This document shows positions 1 through 11,604 of a DNA stretch of 64,000 nt, in pieces. The position numbers were made by a program, and so were the translations under genes. The notes under the pieces were generated by a model that saw only the letters and a list, made by a program, of their open reading frames with translations, made no database searches and had not been told where the DNA came from. This stretch comes from Aselliscus stoliczkanus. Its lineage: Eukaryota; Chordata; Mammalia; Chiroptera; Hipposideridae. The stretch's first letter is position 1. Each line of letters begins with the position of its first letter. The stretch is taken from positions 110,440,852-110,504,851 of the forward strand of contig CM066728.1 of assembly GCA_033961575.1 (NCBI GenBank), given 5' to 3'.

Positions 1-628
1 AAAAAACAAAGCAAAACAAAACAAAAATCCAAAAAACAATTTTAGTACCACATAGTCATTTTTTGGCACAAAGCATTCATGCAACCTGTTCTACCAGCTG
101 ATAAAAGTCCTGATTGTCAACACTTTGCAGGAAAATTGCTTGGAGGTGGCCCCAGAGGTCATGGTGGCAGGACCAGCTGCTGAGATGAGGATGTAAATGA
201 GTCCTGCCAGGTCAAGAACAAAACATTGAGCAAAAACCCAAGAGGAGCATTGGGCTGATCATTGAAGAGGCTTAGAAACCCCAACCAGGGCACTTGGGAA
301 CCAGCAGGTAGCCGTTGCTATTCATGAGCAGAGAGGGGCCTGAAAACCAGACTGAAGGGTGGAGGCGACCAGGAGCTGGGTACAGACAGAAGAACGGAGT
401 GAGGACACACATTCAAACCCCGCCGTGCGGGACTCGGGGCCACGAAACACCAGCTCGGCAGAGAGCCGGGTGCTTCCTACACAGCAGAAGCCTGTAGGGA
501 GCCTGTCTCCCTCACTCAGCTTGTGTAGGAGCTTGCTTTAAAAACGCAATCTATGGTACAAATAAGAATGTTTGTTTTTAATAAGAAAATAAATCACATC
601 AAATTACAATGTAAATGGAAACACACAT
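1..628. other. Unique intergenic sequence with A-rich start
   Basis: The first 40 bases are an A/C-rich simple stretch of the (AAAAC)n kind, as left by a retroposon tail. The rest looks unique. Open frames of about 60 codons near 315-541 have no recognisable composition, domain or splice context, and I do not call them genes. Confidence 0.6.
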
Positions 629-662
629 AATGAATGAATGAATGAATGAATGAATGAATGAA
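629..662. repeat. (AATG)n microsatellite
   Basis: About 8.5 perfect tandem copies of a 4-bp AATG/TGAA unit. It sits in unique A/T-rich sequence with no obvious host transposon. Perfect copies of this length are usually polymorphic in mammals. Confidence 0.95.
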
Positions 663-3600
663 CTGCTACACATCTGCTGTTTCAGCTTCCTATAATTTTG
701 GGATGCAGAGCCTTAGTGTTTTTAAATGGTGATTTTATAGTATATTTCCTATAGAAAAATGAGAAAGATAGTTTAGTCTTTGCCTCAACTTTCTTGTTTA
801 AAATTTATTTTTATTATTGAACATGGGAATGCATAAAACCTGCAGCTTCACATGGGGAAGTTCTTGTCATTTGTAGGCGATATGGGTTCATGCTCTACAA
901 GCACAAGGATACTGACAAATTCTATTTCATGAGATTTCCATCAAAAAGAAAAAAAAAACATGGTAAGTACATTTCTAATTATCAGTGGAACTTTACTGAG
1001 GGTTTTCCCGATGGAAAGAATATCCATTCTGATGAGGAAATCTGCTTCTGTTTGCACACACCTGGGGCCTGGAAGACCTTTGCATAGGCTGCCTTCCAGG
1101 GCCATGTGTTTGAAAGGCCTTTCTCCTCCATTACCACAGACTGGGTGCCCACACTTATGGGACAGTTTGCTCTCCCAGGACTTCTGAGCTAGGTCTTTGC
1201 ATGTGTCCTGTGAGGTGACGCTAGGGACAGCTCTCAGTAACTCAGTTAAAAGATATGACTGCAAAGCCATGAGCTAGATCAGATTCAGTACCCCCAAAGC
1301 CTCTCTACTTCCTAGGTTTCTAAAATGTTATGGCCACTCAATATTCCCAGCCACGAGGGAAAGGTGGGCAAGGGGTAGCCGGAGTGGAATTGGCCCCAAT
1401 TCAGTTAAATTCTTACTTTGTCAAATTTTATAAAAGCTTATGACCATACAAACACATTGATACGGCCCATCCTTGGAGTCCATGGACCAGCCGGGGTAGG
1501 GGTGATGCTGAACTCTCAACCTCACAAAGGACAACCTCTGATTTCTAGTAACCGGCAAGGCGAGCCTTAGTAAACACTGATTGGACAGATTACCATGCAT
1601 ACAATGAAAGGGGCGTCAGGCGAACGCTGTCAGCGTGTCCCACACTGAGGCTGCGTACTGCTCCAGCCTAAAGCAGGTGCCTTGGGTCTCCACACCTGGG
1701 GGGCCGGTCAGCACAGGAGTGTCCCGTGCTGTGCCCAGGGGAAAGGCAGCAGCGAAGCACGTCGCTGGAGAGGACAGCTCTTCGGGGGGCTGGGAGCCCA
1801 CGGTGCTGACTCTGAGGGAGCACAGCCCCCATTTTACCCACAGGTGAGGGTCTCAGGAGCAGACCTGGGAAACCAGGTGTCCTCGGCTCCTTCTCAATCA
1901 GCCAATGTCCTGTAGAGTGGGGTATCTGGTCACTTTACTAGTAATTAAAAAAAAAGTTATCTTGATAAATACTGATGTGTTTGTGATATATCATTCTTAA
2001 ACGTAAAGGCATGGAAAACATCTTAAGTCAAAGAAAAGATGATTTTTTAACCAACAGTGAGCCCGGAGTAGGCAGGCAGCCATGCTTACGCCCCATGGAG
2101 ACAGAGCCCAGGGGTGTGGCCAGAATCAGCTGACCCCAAACATGGATGAAACTGCATGTGCACGTTACATTTTATAGTTTGATTCCTAATTACCGCTTGT
2201 GGGAAAACTGCGTTTTGCTCCAGGCTAGCGACATGGGTCCAAGTCTTGTGATGTGATGTCACTCCATCCTGGGGCCAGAACCACTTTCTGATTCTGTTTG
2301 GATCATAGATCCTCTCTGGTTCTATTTTGTTGATGCCTTCAAGACAATGGTACGTATATGTCTCTTTTTGTGTTGTGGTGGCAGAAAAATTCCAGCCCTA
2401 AAGATGTGGTTGGAGGATGAAATTTCTCCCAACTGGAACCAGCTGTATATAGTACATGCGACCTGGAATATTTCCTTAGAGATGAAATGCTTAATCTTTT
2501 CCCAACAGCAGACAATAACCTGAGCAGGAGGGGGCATCAAAATGAGCCCCAGTGCACTAGCAACATGGAATCCGACGAGTGTGATGGGCCTCAGTTGAAA
2601 CAGTCTGTGGTCAAAGACTGCATTTCCAAAATAAATTGGTAACCACCTTCACACAGGTATCTGTTACTTCTCCGGGCCTGAAACAATAGAGCCAGGACAG
2701 CCATGCACTTTGGGAATGAACTAATCCTTTTCTGACAAGGGAACTAAAAGGAATTATTTGCAAAAGATTTATAAGTCTCATGGGGATGTACACTACACTT
2801 CCAAATGCACTAAATCATGTTTCTTCCAACCTATGAACCACTGCTCAGACAGTGCAATATTCTAGTGAAATCTTTTTTCACAGGAGAATTCAGCAGAAAG
2901 ACAAGTTCTGGGGAGGTGATGGTAGCCATGAAAGTCCAGACAGTAGACAGCATGGAGTCAGTGGAAAAACAGTATATTATTATTTCCCTGGAGTGACTTA
3001 ATTTAACAGAAATAAGTTGAAACACAGTTATCAGTCTGACAATGGTGAATGTTGCCTCTGAAAACATTGTCATCACCATAACCATAGTATGATTAGCATA
3101 ATCGTAGTTTGAAGGGGCTGGAAATTTGAGAATATTCAAATGAGAACAGTGAAAATCATTGAAAGGTCAGGAAACAGGTCTAACAAGTGAAGTCCAAGAG
3201 AATGTTGATGGCTGACCATAGAGGCAAAAATCAAAGGGAGTTTATTTTACAGGGTGGGCTCAGTGAATACACACTGCAGAAGAAAGAGGACATGGATGAA
3301 AGTTTATAACAAAGAAGAAGAAATGGATGTTAAAATGAGACAAGACCTCAGGAAGCACATTTGGGGGCCCCACCTCTTCTGTCAATTAGAATTCCTGAGG
3401 TTAAGGCCCAGAAATCTGTTGTTTTTTGAAAATCTCCAAGTGATCTCCCTGATCTCCAGAACAGAAGTCCATGAAGGTCTGCCTCTCCCCCCACTCACTA
3501 CAGAGCGTTAAGGTGAGAAGGAAAAAGGCATCCTGATGTCACGCTTAGTTAGAAATTAGGGAATTCTATGTAGATTCTGTAACCTGGCTTCCGTCATCTC

Positions 3601-4379
3601 GAAGAGTCCCCCCTGCCCCCTTGGGTGCGATGAGGACCAGGGCAGACACCATGTTAGGTCGTGGGGCGGGGGGCCACACGTCCCAGGTGCTGTGTGCCTC
3701 CATCTAGTCCTGGTCCAGAAATCTGGTTAGCCAGGGCTCACATTTCATTGCGGCCACGGAGACTGTGCACTTTTATTTCCCTCCGGACTTGGATGTGTGT
3801 TTTTATTGTTCTCTTTAGACACTCCTCAAGTCAGACAGAAGAGCCTCCCACGCATGGGGGAGCTCTAATTTGGCACAACTCTCCACTGCTGTCCTTGTTG
3901 GATGCGCACTTAGGAAGTGCCTGCCTCTGCACAATGCCGTGCTTGGCACTGAGTTTCCATGCATGGTCGCCGCGACAGTCTGCTTGTGTGCGGTGCTTCC
4001 TGGGACTTGTGCTGATTTTCAAAACTGCATTCTGAAGAGTTACACAATCATCATTCTCGTCTCAGTACAGGTCGGTTTCAATTGCTAATGTTTCGAAGAT
4101 GCCCTCCGTTCACCTCCGTGGGTTTATAAGGCGGAAAGCCATGGGAAACACGTGCAAGTCACCCATTCACTCCGTGGATGTCCACTCGGGGAGAAGTGTG
4201 CACAGAGTACTCCCAGAGAGATAAGATAACAGAGGAGGCAGAAGAAATGGGCCCCGCTTGATGCTTTGATCGTTCCGTCAAACAAAAGCACGGTGGTACC
4301 CTCACATTCATGAGCAAACCCTTACTTTGTCTCTGCATGCTCTTTCTGCCTTTTGGCCTCCGTAGCCACCGGTCAGCCC
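663..4379. other. Unique intergenic sequence, no gene seen
   Basis: Open frames up to 124 codons occur (for example 3661-4035) but overlap on both strands and lack coding signatures. A short A-rich run lies near 945-960. I recognise no intact transposon. Faint old LINE-like stretches may be present but cannot be assigned by eye. Confidence 0.55.
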
Positions 4380-4535
4380 GAATCTGCTTCAGGGCAATCT
4401 GTACCCCTTGCTAGCTGACCCATGACTCACTTCACTGGTCCTTGGTTTCCTTGATTTAAAATTAGAGTAGTGAGGCCTGCCTCACAGAGTAGCTGTAAGA
4501 AAAAAATGAGTCCAATGTGAAGCTCTCAGTAAATG
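4380..4535 (+). mobile_element. MIR SINE relic
   Basis: The stretch follows the order of a MIR: a region matching the usual phrase about an initial accounting of cytosine/thymidine-rich sequence, then a variant of the 'cctc..tgtaaaatgg' core (here 'ttgatttaaaattagag'), then the 'gcctcacagagtagctgtaagaa' and 'ctctcagtaaatgtca' tail. Divergence is high, as expected for this ancient tRNA-derived family. Boundaries are approximate. Confidence 0.5.
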
Positions 4536-5469
4536 TCACTTTCAGGGTTTTTTAAAGCGCGGGTACATACAGGTGGCATGACGGGTGTTCTTTACATCAT
4601 GTGGAAACCCACACCCACGTAGCCGATGTTCTTTAAATATTTAGAAACACATGAAGTGCCAAGCCCCCGGCCCCATTACTTGCTGGTATCTGGGCTCCTT
4701 ATCTCCATCATTCCTTTCATTCACTTGATATTTAAACACTAGAATAGGAGTCAGCACATACGGGCAAGTGTAGTGGGAAGAAGATTGTTTGAACCCGATA
4801 GAGAGCAAACGGTTGTGCTCCCGCGACCTCGTCTTCCAGTTCACCATGGAGCCATGGGAAACTCAGCCTTCCTTCCATTTCTCTTCTCTTTGACTGTTTA
4901 GACAGGAAGATGTAAGAGAACCCAGGAGAATGGAGTCCATCTAAGGACCCTAGCTAGAATCATGGTCCATGGACTCGGTTGTTGTGGTAGCACAGTCCCT
5001 CCAAGTTCCTTCTTCTTTGGGACCTTTGGGCTGGCTTCTCTGTGGCCACCTTGTCTTGTTCCATGGGCATTTTCTCTCCTCAAGAAAAGCCAGGGGACCC
5101 ATTTTCAAAATCATCTTTTCAGGGCCCTGGAGTTGGTAAGCAGCTGGCATGAGTTTTCTAAGTATTTGATTCTAGGGTTAAAATGAAAACAAACACACTG
5201 GGACAGTTAGGAAACCTCTCCTAAGTGTTATAAACTGAGTGGTTAAGTTTCTTTGGAATATAATCCCAGGGGCACAGATTGAAAACCACTGGCCACAAAA
5301 TATGGGATATGAGTTGGTTCAAGACCCACGTCTCTGAGCTATGACAGTGGGAATTCAACAGGTGACACCGAGCCTCGTGCAGCCGCCCAGCGGGCAGTGT
5401 CTTCCAGCAGGGGTCTCAACAGAAATGGCCGCGCTGCACTTAGAGGCCAGCACTCAGCTCTCCTTGTTA
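4536..5469. other. Unique intergenic sequence
   Basis: No gene or clear repeat is seen. Near 5225-5300 the wording 'gattgaaaaccactgg' resembles the end of an old MER5/Charlie-type DNA transposon, but too little is preserved to call it. Overlapping short frames on both strands between 4898 and 5599 look like chance. Confidence 0.5.
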
Positions 5470-5477
5470 CTCTAGCC

Positions 5478-5698
5478 CAGGGGTCTGCAAACTGTGGCTC
5501 GCGAGCCACATGTGGCTCTTTGGGTATGTACATGTGGCTCTGAAGTAAAATTGAAAATGAAAATAAACCTATCACAGTTTCATCTATAAAATTTTTCAAG
5601 GATATTATTCACATAATGGTGATTTCATTTGTTTTATAGGTTTCACAAAACTTCAGGGACAGGATTGGCTCTTCTGTCTCAAAGTTTGCCGACCCCTG
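5478..5698. mobile_element. Non-autonomous hAT DNA transposon (MITE), 221 bp
   Basis: Both ends carry a 16-bp terminal inverted repeat of the form CAGGGGTCKGCAAACT, with one mismatch between the arms. The element is flanked by a perfect 8-bp direct repeat, ctctagcc, at 5470-5477 and 5699-5706, which is the hallmark target duplication of hAT transposases. Just inside the left end is a perfect 16-bp palindrome (5494-5509, GTGGCTCGCGAGCCAC), and GTGGCTC recurs at 5512 and 5534. Such subterminal repeats are typical transposase-binding sites in hAT elements. There is no room for a transposase, so it must have been moved in trans. The intact target duplication suggests a mammalian-era insertion. 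Strand cannot be fixed without a consensus. Confidence 0.92.
5494..5509. repeat. Perfect 16-bp palindrome inside the hAT element
   Basis: GTGGCTCGCGAGCCAC is its own reverse complement. It lies 16 bases inside the left end, and its half-site GTGGCTC is repeated directly at 5512-5518 and 5534-5540. The likely role is as part of the subterminal transposase-recognition region. It also contains two CpGs in an otherwise CpG-poor element. Confidence 0.9.
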
Positions 5699-5706
5699 CT
5701 CTAGCC

Positions 5707-8700
5707 TGATAAACATGCGAATCCTGCCCTGGATAGTTCTCTTAATATCATGTGATGCCCATATTGCCAAAACCTATGGGTGGACAGACTATTTAAGTTA
5801 AAGAGAGAAAAAGGTAAGGTAACCATTCCTAATTAAATGGACCACACATTTTGCAAAGTCTGTTAATTAGAGGGGGGAAAAAATCCCTCTAATAAATACT
5901 TAAAGACCACACTGAGAGTGTTTTGAGGAATGAAAATACATAGATGAAAAAGTCATAAGATAAAAAAAGAAGAGTGTGAATCAAGGAAACAAAACAACAA
6001 ACCCAGATATCATGGAGAATCGCTAAGAGGACGCAGAGAGGATTAGAATCTGGAAGCCTAGGCTTCTAGAAAACTCTGAGAGTCCCCACGGGTCAACAGA
6101 ACAGCAAAAATAAGAAGTCTCTGTACATCTGTCTCCAGTAGTTCCCATGTCAACTGAGACTGCGAGTCCATGTGACAAAGCACATGCAGTTATTGCAGAC
6201 GGTGGGCTCAAATCTTGTCAAACTTTGGCCTTTTTATATATCCCTGAGTTAAAAAAACAGAAACCTCAGAGGTTGGTATGTAGAGACAATTGGAAGGATC
6301 CTACCAGCAGCAGTCAGTGAGCTGGTGGTTGGGAAGTTGGCCCTGGGTTTAGTAAACGGCTGGTGCGACCAGTATCTTTCCTTCTGCATGTTCTACACGT
6401 GAAAGTATCACTTAATTCCTTTTTTTCCTTTGGCTTTTTTCATACTCATTTACTTAAGAATGAAAATCTTTTTGTGATAATTTGGAGTATGCTTTTTCTA
6501 ATAGTGGCTGAGTTTTGGCTTCGTTAGACTAGTGAGAAAATATAAATTAGTTTTAAAGTCACATCCTCTTTGTCGTGTTCGATTTTTGTTTAACTAGTGG
6601 GGCTGACACCAATTCTTTTTCAATACTCTTTCTTAGCTGGGATTAAAAACAACCTATTATCTCCCTTACATTGTTTAACTCTGGTGAAAAGTTTAATATA
6701 ATCAGAGAACTGCCCTTGTGATGCCTTATTTCAATGTATTTTTTGGATAACATTGATTTTTAGCCTCAATCAAATTCAGATAATCTGTATATTTTCTTCC
6801 TGCCTTTTTCCTGTGCTCATCACTTTTCTTCACTGCACAGAAATGTCCCCAAGGACACTGATGACCATGCTCCTAGAGTTTTGAGGGCTACATTTGGGAT
6901 GTGACAGCTGCGGTGACCTAAGGAGGTACCCAAGTGACCCACTGGGAAGGGGATACACACTCACAGCTGATATGAGTGCAGTGTCCCTGCAGATGCTGGA
7001 GGGAAAAATCAGCTAGAGAGCTGAACTTTCTAAGGGAATCAAGAGTGGGGGCTGCAGCTGTAACACATCTGAGTGGCCCTTGACACATGGGCTCATTAAA
7101 TTAAAGTTATTGGCACAGAAACAAGGGCAAATGTCATGCATTGACTATGAATCAAGGATTCCTATCCTGACTCATTCATGCATCAATTCCTGCTTCTTCT
7201 GAGCTTACAGTTATATTATTCCATTGAACTCTGACTCCTCCGCGATATGAAAGGGATGCCCTTTAGCTTGTACACTTGAGATTTATCTTGTTCAGGGCAC
7301 TGAACACCTCGTGAAATTGCTTTTCTTTGCTTGCATTTCCATTGGTTTTTAAAAAGTTGCCAGACAGCAATCGCCTTACCCCCTTCAGTGGATTCTTACG
7401 GATTTTTAAAGCTGAGCTCTGCCACTCTGTTCAAATGAGCTGGCGTGCTGAGGACTTCTCAGCACCCACAATAAAGCCCCTGAGAAGTCATTGGGAAGCC
7501 TGTGAACCACACCATTGGTCTAAAGTGTCTAGTGTCAAACATTTCAGGTAAGTCACTAGCCTGTAACATTTCTTAATTACCGATAAGGCCAGGACACCTT
7601 TCTGCTGACAAGGGTCAGGACAGGCTGATGATCCTTCTCTGTCAGACTCCAGGGACCACTTTGAACCTCTTACTGCCACCAGCAGCGGTCCTCCCAGCTT
7701 GTGCTCAGAAGGTATCGCACATGGTGTCCCCTGAACAATAGTGCCGGAATCGGGATTCAATGGCTAAGGAGTGAGGTGGCAGTGTCCCAGGCTGCCTCCT
7801 ATTTGTCACATTCATGCACACGTTGTCCCCATGACTCAAATGTCCTCCGAGCCCCCTCTCCAGCCCTGTGCCTGCCCAGGGACCACCTCTTTCTGCTTCA
7901 ATGTCCACCTCAGTTGGCATCTCTTCTCTAAGCTTTCCTCCAGGCAAAGCTGTTTCCTCTGCCTGCCGTGAGCCTGGCATACTTGTCTCCTGTCTCGTGT
8001 TTTTCACACAGCTGTCTCCCCAGGGACTGGTGGTTTCTGGGAGTAGCTCTTCTAATCGCCTCCTCTCACTCCACTGGTGACTGGCTTGTGTGAATCATTG
8101 CATGGGCTGTCAGGGAACGGAGCCACTCCTCAGGCCTGAGCAGGCACTGTGCCTGGTCCCTTGGTATGTATGACGAGTTGTTGGCTAGGGCACCGTATCC
8201 ATGGGAGCTGAGTAGGGGGAGGACTTGTGGCTAGGCCATTCCAGGCCCTCAGGATTTTGCCATATGATAAGAAGCACATAATATTGGACCTTAATTTTAG
8301 GTCTTACATCAGAGAAGGCATCCCTTTAATGCCTGGGAACTGTTGGTGGTTAGTGGGCCACATGTGTCACCCTACATGCACAGGGGACATTCTGGTTAGG
8401 AAATCTCTGAAGACCAACATTGTTGTACCATTTGCTTTGCCCTTCTTTGCTGTCCCCCAGATTACGGCACGGGAGTTCTGAGGATGGCATCTTGGCACGG
8501 TGCGCAGTCTAAGACTCGTGAGCACGCCCTCTGGTGTGTGGCAGCCCAGGCCCTCCCCAGCGGGGAGGGACCTGTGGGCGTCAACAGTTGGTTTGTCCTT
8601 CTCCCATACTCGCTTCCTGGATATCCCAGCATTGATAAGCAGTCACCAAAATCAAATTTCCATTAATTCTAGTTACTGGTTCAAGCAGCCCTAAGCTCAG

Positions 8701-8779
8701 TGTCAGACACCGTCACCCAGGGCCCACAGGGCCAGCTGTCTCTTGCCGCCTGGGATCAGCCCTGGGCCTGGCACCCCTT
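5707..8779. other. Unique intergenic sequence with possible L2 remnants
   Basis: No gene is seen. Around 7790-8010 the plus strand reads like a decayed L2 3' region (phrases such as 'tgcctgcccagggaccacctctttctgcttcaatgtccacc' divided by mismatches). I would give that about one chance in three. The rest, including the A/T-rich part 6400-6800, looks unique. Confidence 0.5.
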
Positions 8780-8910
8780 AGGGCTGAGACCTTGGCCGAG
8801 TGGCATGTTTGTCTTAGTGGTTCTATCTGTAAAATGGGAGTGACAACAAGGGTGGTGCTGAGGACAAATGTGAAAACGCCAGTGTCGCACTTAACATAGG
8901 GCCTGCCCAC
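8780..8910 (+). mobile_element. MIR SINE relic
   Basis: Contains the recognisable MIR core 'tctatctgtaaaatggg', followed by a diverged 'gtggtgctgaggac..aatgtgaaaacgcc' segment and a tail like 'cacttaacatagggcctg', in the order expected for a plus-strand MIR. Boundaries are approximate. Confidence 0.6.
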
Positions 8911-8969
8911 GCCAGGTCAGTGTCCCTCGGATGCCATCATTTTTCTGCGCGTTGGACAGTGTGCTTACT

Positions 8970-9405
8970 CTCCAAACCCACAGCCACCAGGAACCTCAGA
9001 ACATGGCTTTATTTGGAAATAGCATCTCTGCCGATGCGTTTAAGGTAAGCCCTGAGATGAGATCGTACTGGATCAGAGTGGGCCTACATCCAACGAGAGG
9101 GTACTTGGAAGAGACAGACTCGGACACAGAGACACAGGAAAGAGGCGAAGGCCACCTGAAGATGGAGGCAGAGCTGGGAGATGCAGCCACAGCCGCGGAG
9201 CGCCCAGGGCTGCCCCCCCCCCAGACGCTGGAGGAGGCGGGAGGGACCTCCCCTGGAGCCTGGGCAGGGGGCTCGCTCTGCCCACACCTTGGTTTTAGGC
9301 TTCTGGGCTCCGGAGCTGTGAGAGAACACATTTCTTTTGTTTTAAGCCACGCAGATTGCAGCAATTTGTTCCAGCAGCTCCAGGAAACAGAGTATGATAG
9401 AAGGT
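8970..9405 (+). mobile_element. Old MaLR-type LTR (MLT1/MST-like)
   Basis: Reads collinearly with a common mammalian MaLR-type LTR. It has a 'tttatttggaaatagcatctctgc' opening, then 'ctgagatgagatcgtactggat', an A/G-rich 'gagacacagg..gaggc' middle, 'gaaggccacctgaagatggaggcagag', and a 3' part with 'agctgtgagagaacacatttctt' and 'gttttaagccac'. A 158-codon open frame at 8931-9407 lies almost wholly inside this relic, and I reject it as a gene. Solitary LTRs of this kind are non-coding. The exact subfamily is not assigned. Confidence 0.65.
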
Positions 9406-10308
9406 GAAGCGCTCAGGCAAAGAACAGACCTTTCTCAGGACCTGTTCTTGAGAACCAGTCTATGGCGTGATCATCCGCCCAACAAATTAGGTGCCTTCTT
9501 CGTGCCAGTCCCGCCATGGCAATGAGTGAGACCCTCGGAGGCCCTGCTCCTGAGCCCACCGGCCGCTCCCTGACTCCTGGCCCGTCTGCACTGCGGCTCG
9601 CTCCCCGGGGCACAGGCCCGGGTCTCTGGCATGAAGGTGTTGTATGAAGGCTCCCTCACAGAGCTGGCTGAGCACAGCAGGCCCCAGGCGCCCAGGCCGG
9701 ATGCCCACCCCCAGTGCCGCCTCTGACCCAACTTGTGGGGCAGGTCCCTTAGCATCCCTCCTCTCAACTGCCTGTCGCATGAAGAGCTGCCGCTGCACCT
9801 GTGGGTCTCAGGACAAGAGGAGGAGTCGATGTAAGTGCGTCGGAGGGACCCAGGCTCCAGCGGGAGGTGCTGGCCTTGCATGGTTGTCACCTGCTTCATG
9901 GGACCTCTCCGCCCCAGAGAGCCGGTGGCCTGATTAAATACACGCAAGCCTCTTCATCTATTAACACAATACCTGAGACTTTAAGGGCCTACCTCACTCT
10001 CCGCCTCCCAGATGAAAACATGTAATGTCTTTTTTTTACGTTTCTGAAATCACAGGTTGCCAGTTCTGTTCAATTACAAGAAGCCTTCACACTTGAAATA
10101 TAATAAAAAGGAATAATTTCAAGGAAGACTGCTCTGAAAAATATCAGGAAACCAGGCACTGCAGACATTTCACAAACACGGGGACAGACTGACCTCATTC
10201 TCCTGCACAGGACATGGACTCCCAGGCTCCCACCCACAGGACGGCTGACCTGAGACTGCGGTCACCTGCGGGAGCTTACCTGGTTCTGGGTCTAGTTGGT
10301 GGTCCTCC
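9406..10308. other. GC-rich unique sequence
   Basis: Overlapping open frames of 97-158 codons on both strands (9471-9947 minus, 9644-9937 plus) result from low stop density in GC-rich DNA. Neither has a recognisable domain or supporting context. No transposon is recognised. Confidence 0.5.
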
Positions 10309-10323
10309 ACTGCCCTCTGCTGG
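10309..10323 (-). promoter_or_regulatory. CTCF-like motif, minus strand
   Basis: Read on the minus strand this is CCAGCAGAGGGCAGT, which fits the well-known CTCF core CCASYAGRKGGCRS at every position. CTCF binds such sites to set chromatin loops, and motif direction matters. Here it points left, away from the 65-bp array to the right. Sequence alone cannot show occupancy. Confidence 0.6.
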
Positions 10324-10971
10324 CGAGGCCGGGAACAGCTTGCCCTGTTGGGGCCAAGCCCTCCCATGTTTAGGCTGGTTTTGACACCGTGTCCCTCTGC
10401 GTTCTGTGTGGGTGGATCCTAGCTTCCAAGCCAGGGTGACCAAATGCCCTAGCTTGTGTGCAGACCGGAAGGCGACTTCCCAGAGCACGAGCTGCCAATG
10501 CACCTGTGTCTATCCCGGTTACATGTCTAATGAGAGCAGGGCCAAGACGTGTCTGTGTCACCCACCAGTGACCTCTTCATGGCGAAATGCAGCCTCCCAG
10601 ACCCATTGCCACCCACAGAAGAGAGCAGACCTCTGGGCAGTGACGAGGTGGACCCTTCTTTCTTGGCATTGTGATCTGAGAGGGAGGCGGCTGGACACAG
10701 TGGGGCCAACCTCGAGCTCAGGGACTCTGTCCAGGAGAACGCATGAGCCAGTGTGTCACCTGTTTCTGGAGAAACCCTGCAAACATTCCCCCTCTCCTCA
10801 GCCTCACCTCCCGCAGGACCACCACCAGGACCCCTGTGTGGGTGGCTTAGAGCGTGACAAACATATGAGGAAATCGGAGGGAGGGTGCTCGCTCAATGCC
10901 ACTGGCTGGCCTGCTATCCAGTCCTGAGCAGACCCGCCGCCTTCAGGGGGAAGAGCATCGAATCCCTCACA
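10324..10971. other. GC-rich unique sequence leading into a minisatellite
   Basis: An open frame of 173 codons (10406-10927, plus) covers most of this interval. It lacks recognisable domains or an orthologous feel, has antisense frames of similar length, and runs up to the minisatellite edge. I treat it as chance openness. No repeat family is recognised. Confidence 0.45.
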
Positions 10972-11604
10972 CCTGAAGGGCCCTGCCACGTGGACTGGGG
11001 TCTGCCTTACACCTGAAGGGCCCTGCCACGTGGACTGGGGTCTGCCTTACACCCGGCCCTGCCACGTGGATTGGGGTCTGCCTTACACCTGAAGGGCCCT
11101 GCCACGTGGATTGGGGTCTGCCTTACACCTGAAGGGCCCTGCCACGTGGATTGGGGTCTGCCTTACACCTGAAGGGCCCTGCCACGTGGACTGGGGTCTG
11201 CCTTACACCCGGCCCTGCCACGTGGATTGGGGTCTGCCTTACACCTGAAGGGCCCTGCCACGTGGATTGGGGTCTGCCTTACACCTGAAGGGCCCTGCCA
11301 CGTGGATTGGGGTCTGCCTTACACCCGGCCCTGCCACGTGGACTGGGGTCTGCCTTACACCCGGCCCTGCCACGTGGACTGGGGTCTGCCTTACACCCGG
11401 CCCTGCCACGTGGACTGGGGTCTGCCTTACACCCGGCCCTGCCACGTGGACTGGGGTCTGCCTTACACCTGAAGGGCCCTGCCACGTGGACTGGGGTCTG
11501 CCTTACACCTGAAGGGCCCTGCCACGTGGACTGGGGTCTGCCTTACACCTGAAGGGCCCTGCCACATGGACTTGGGTCCGCCCACACCCGGACCTGCCAC
11601 TTGG
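10972..11604. repeat. 36/40-bp GC-rich minisatellite with an E-box per unit
   Basis: Sixteen full units plus a partial one. Long units (40 bp) begin CCTGAAGGGCC and short units (36 bp) begin CCCGGCC. They differ by a 4-bp deletion. Unit order from the left is L L S L L L S L L S S S S L L L, starting at 10972, 11012, 11052, 11088, 11128, 11168, 11208, 11244, 11284, 11324, 11360, 11396, 11432, 11468, 11508 and 11548. The first 15 units each contain the palindrome CCACGTGG. The last full unit has CCACATGG and further decay. A second variant (GGATTGG or GGACTGG) shows that 11012-11167 and 11168-11323 are exact 156-bp duplicates. The 81-codon open frames through it are repeat artefacts. Confidence 0.97.

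Noticed and set aside
5225..5300. Possible MER5/Charlie fragment
   Set aside because: Only a short terminal-like phrase is preserved, with no paired end or target duplication.
8931..9407. 158-codon plus-strand frame
   Set aside because: Almost entirely inside a MaLR-type LTR relic, collinear with non-coding LTR sequence.
9471..9947. 158-codon minus-strand frame in GC-rich DNA
   Set aside because: Overlaps other open frames on both strands, has no recognisable domain, and stop codons are rare by composition.
10406..10927. 173-codon plus-strand frame
   Set aside because: No recognisable domain, similar antisense frames, and no splice or promoter context. The most gene-like of the chance frames but still unsupported.
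11227..11552. Three overlapping 81-codon repetitive frames and antisense frames
   Set aside because: All come from a 36/40-bp minisatellite. Both strands and several frames are open for the same reason.
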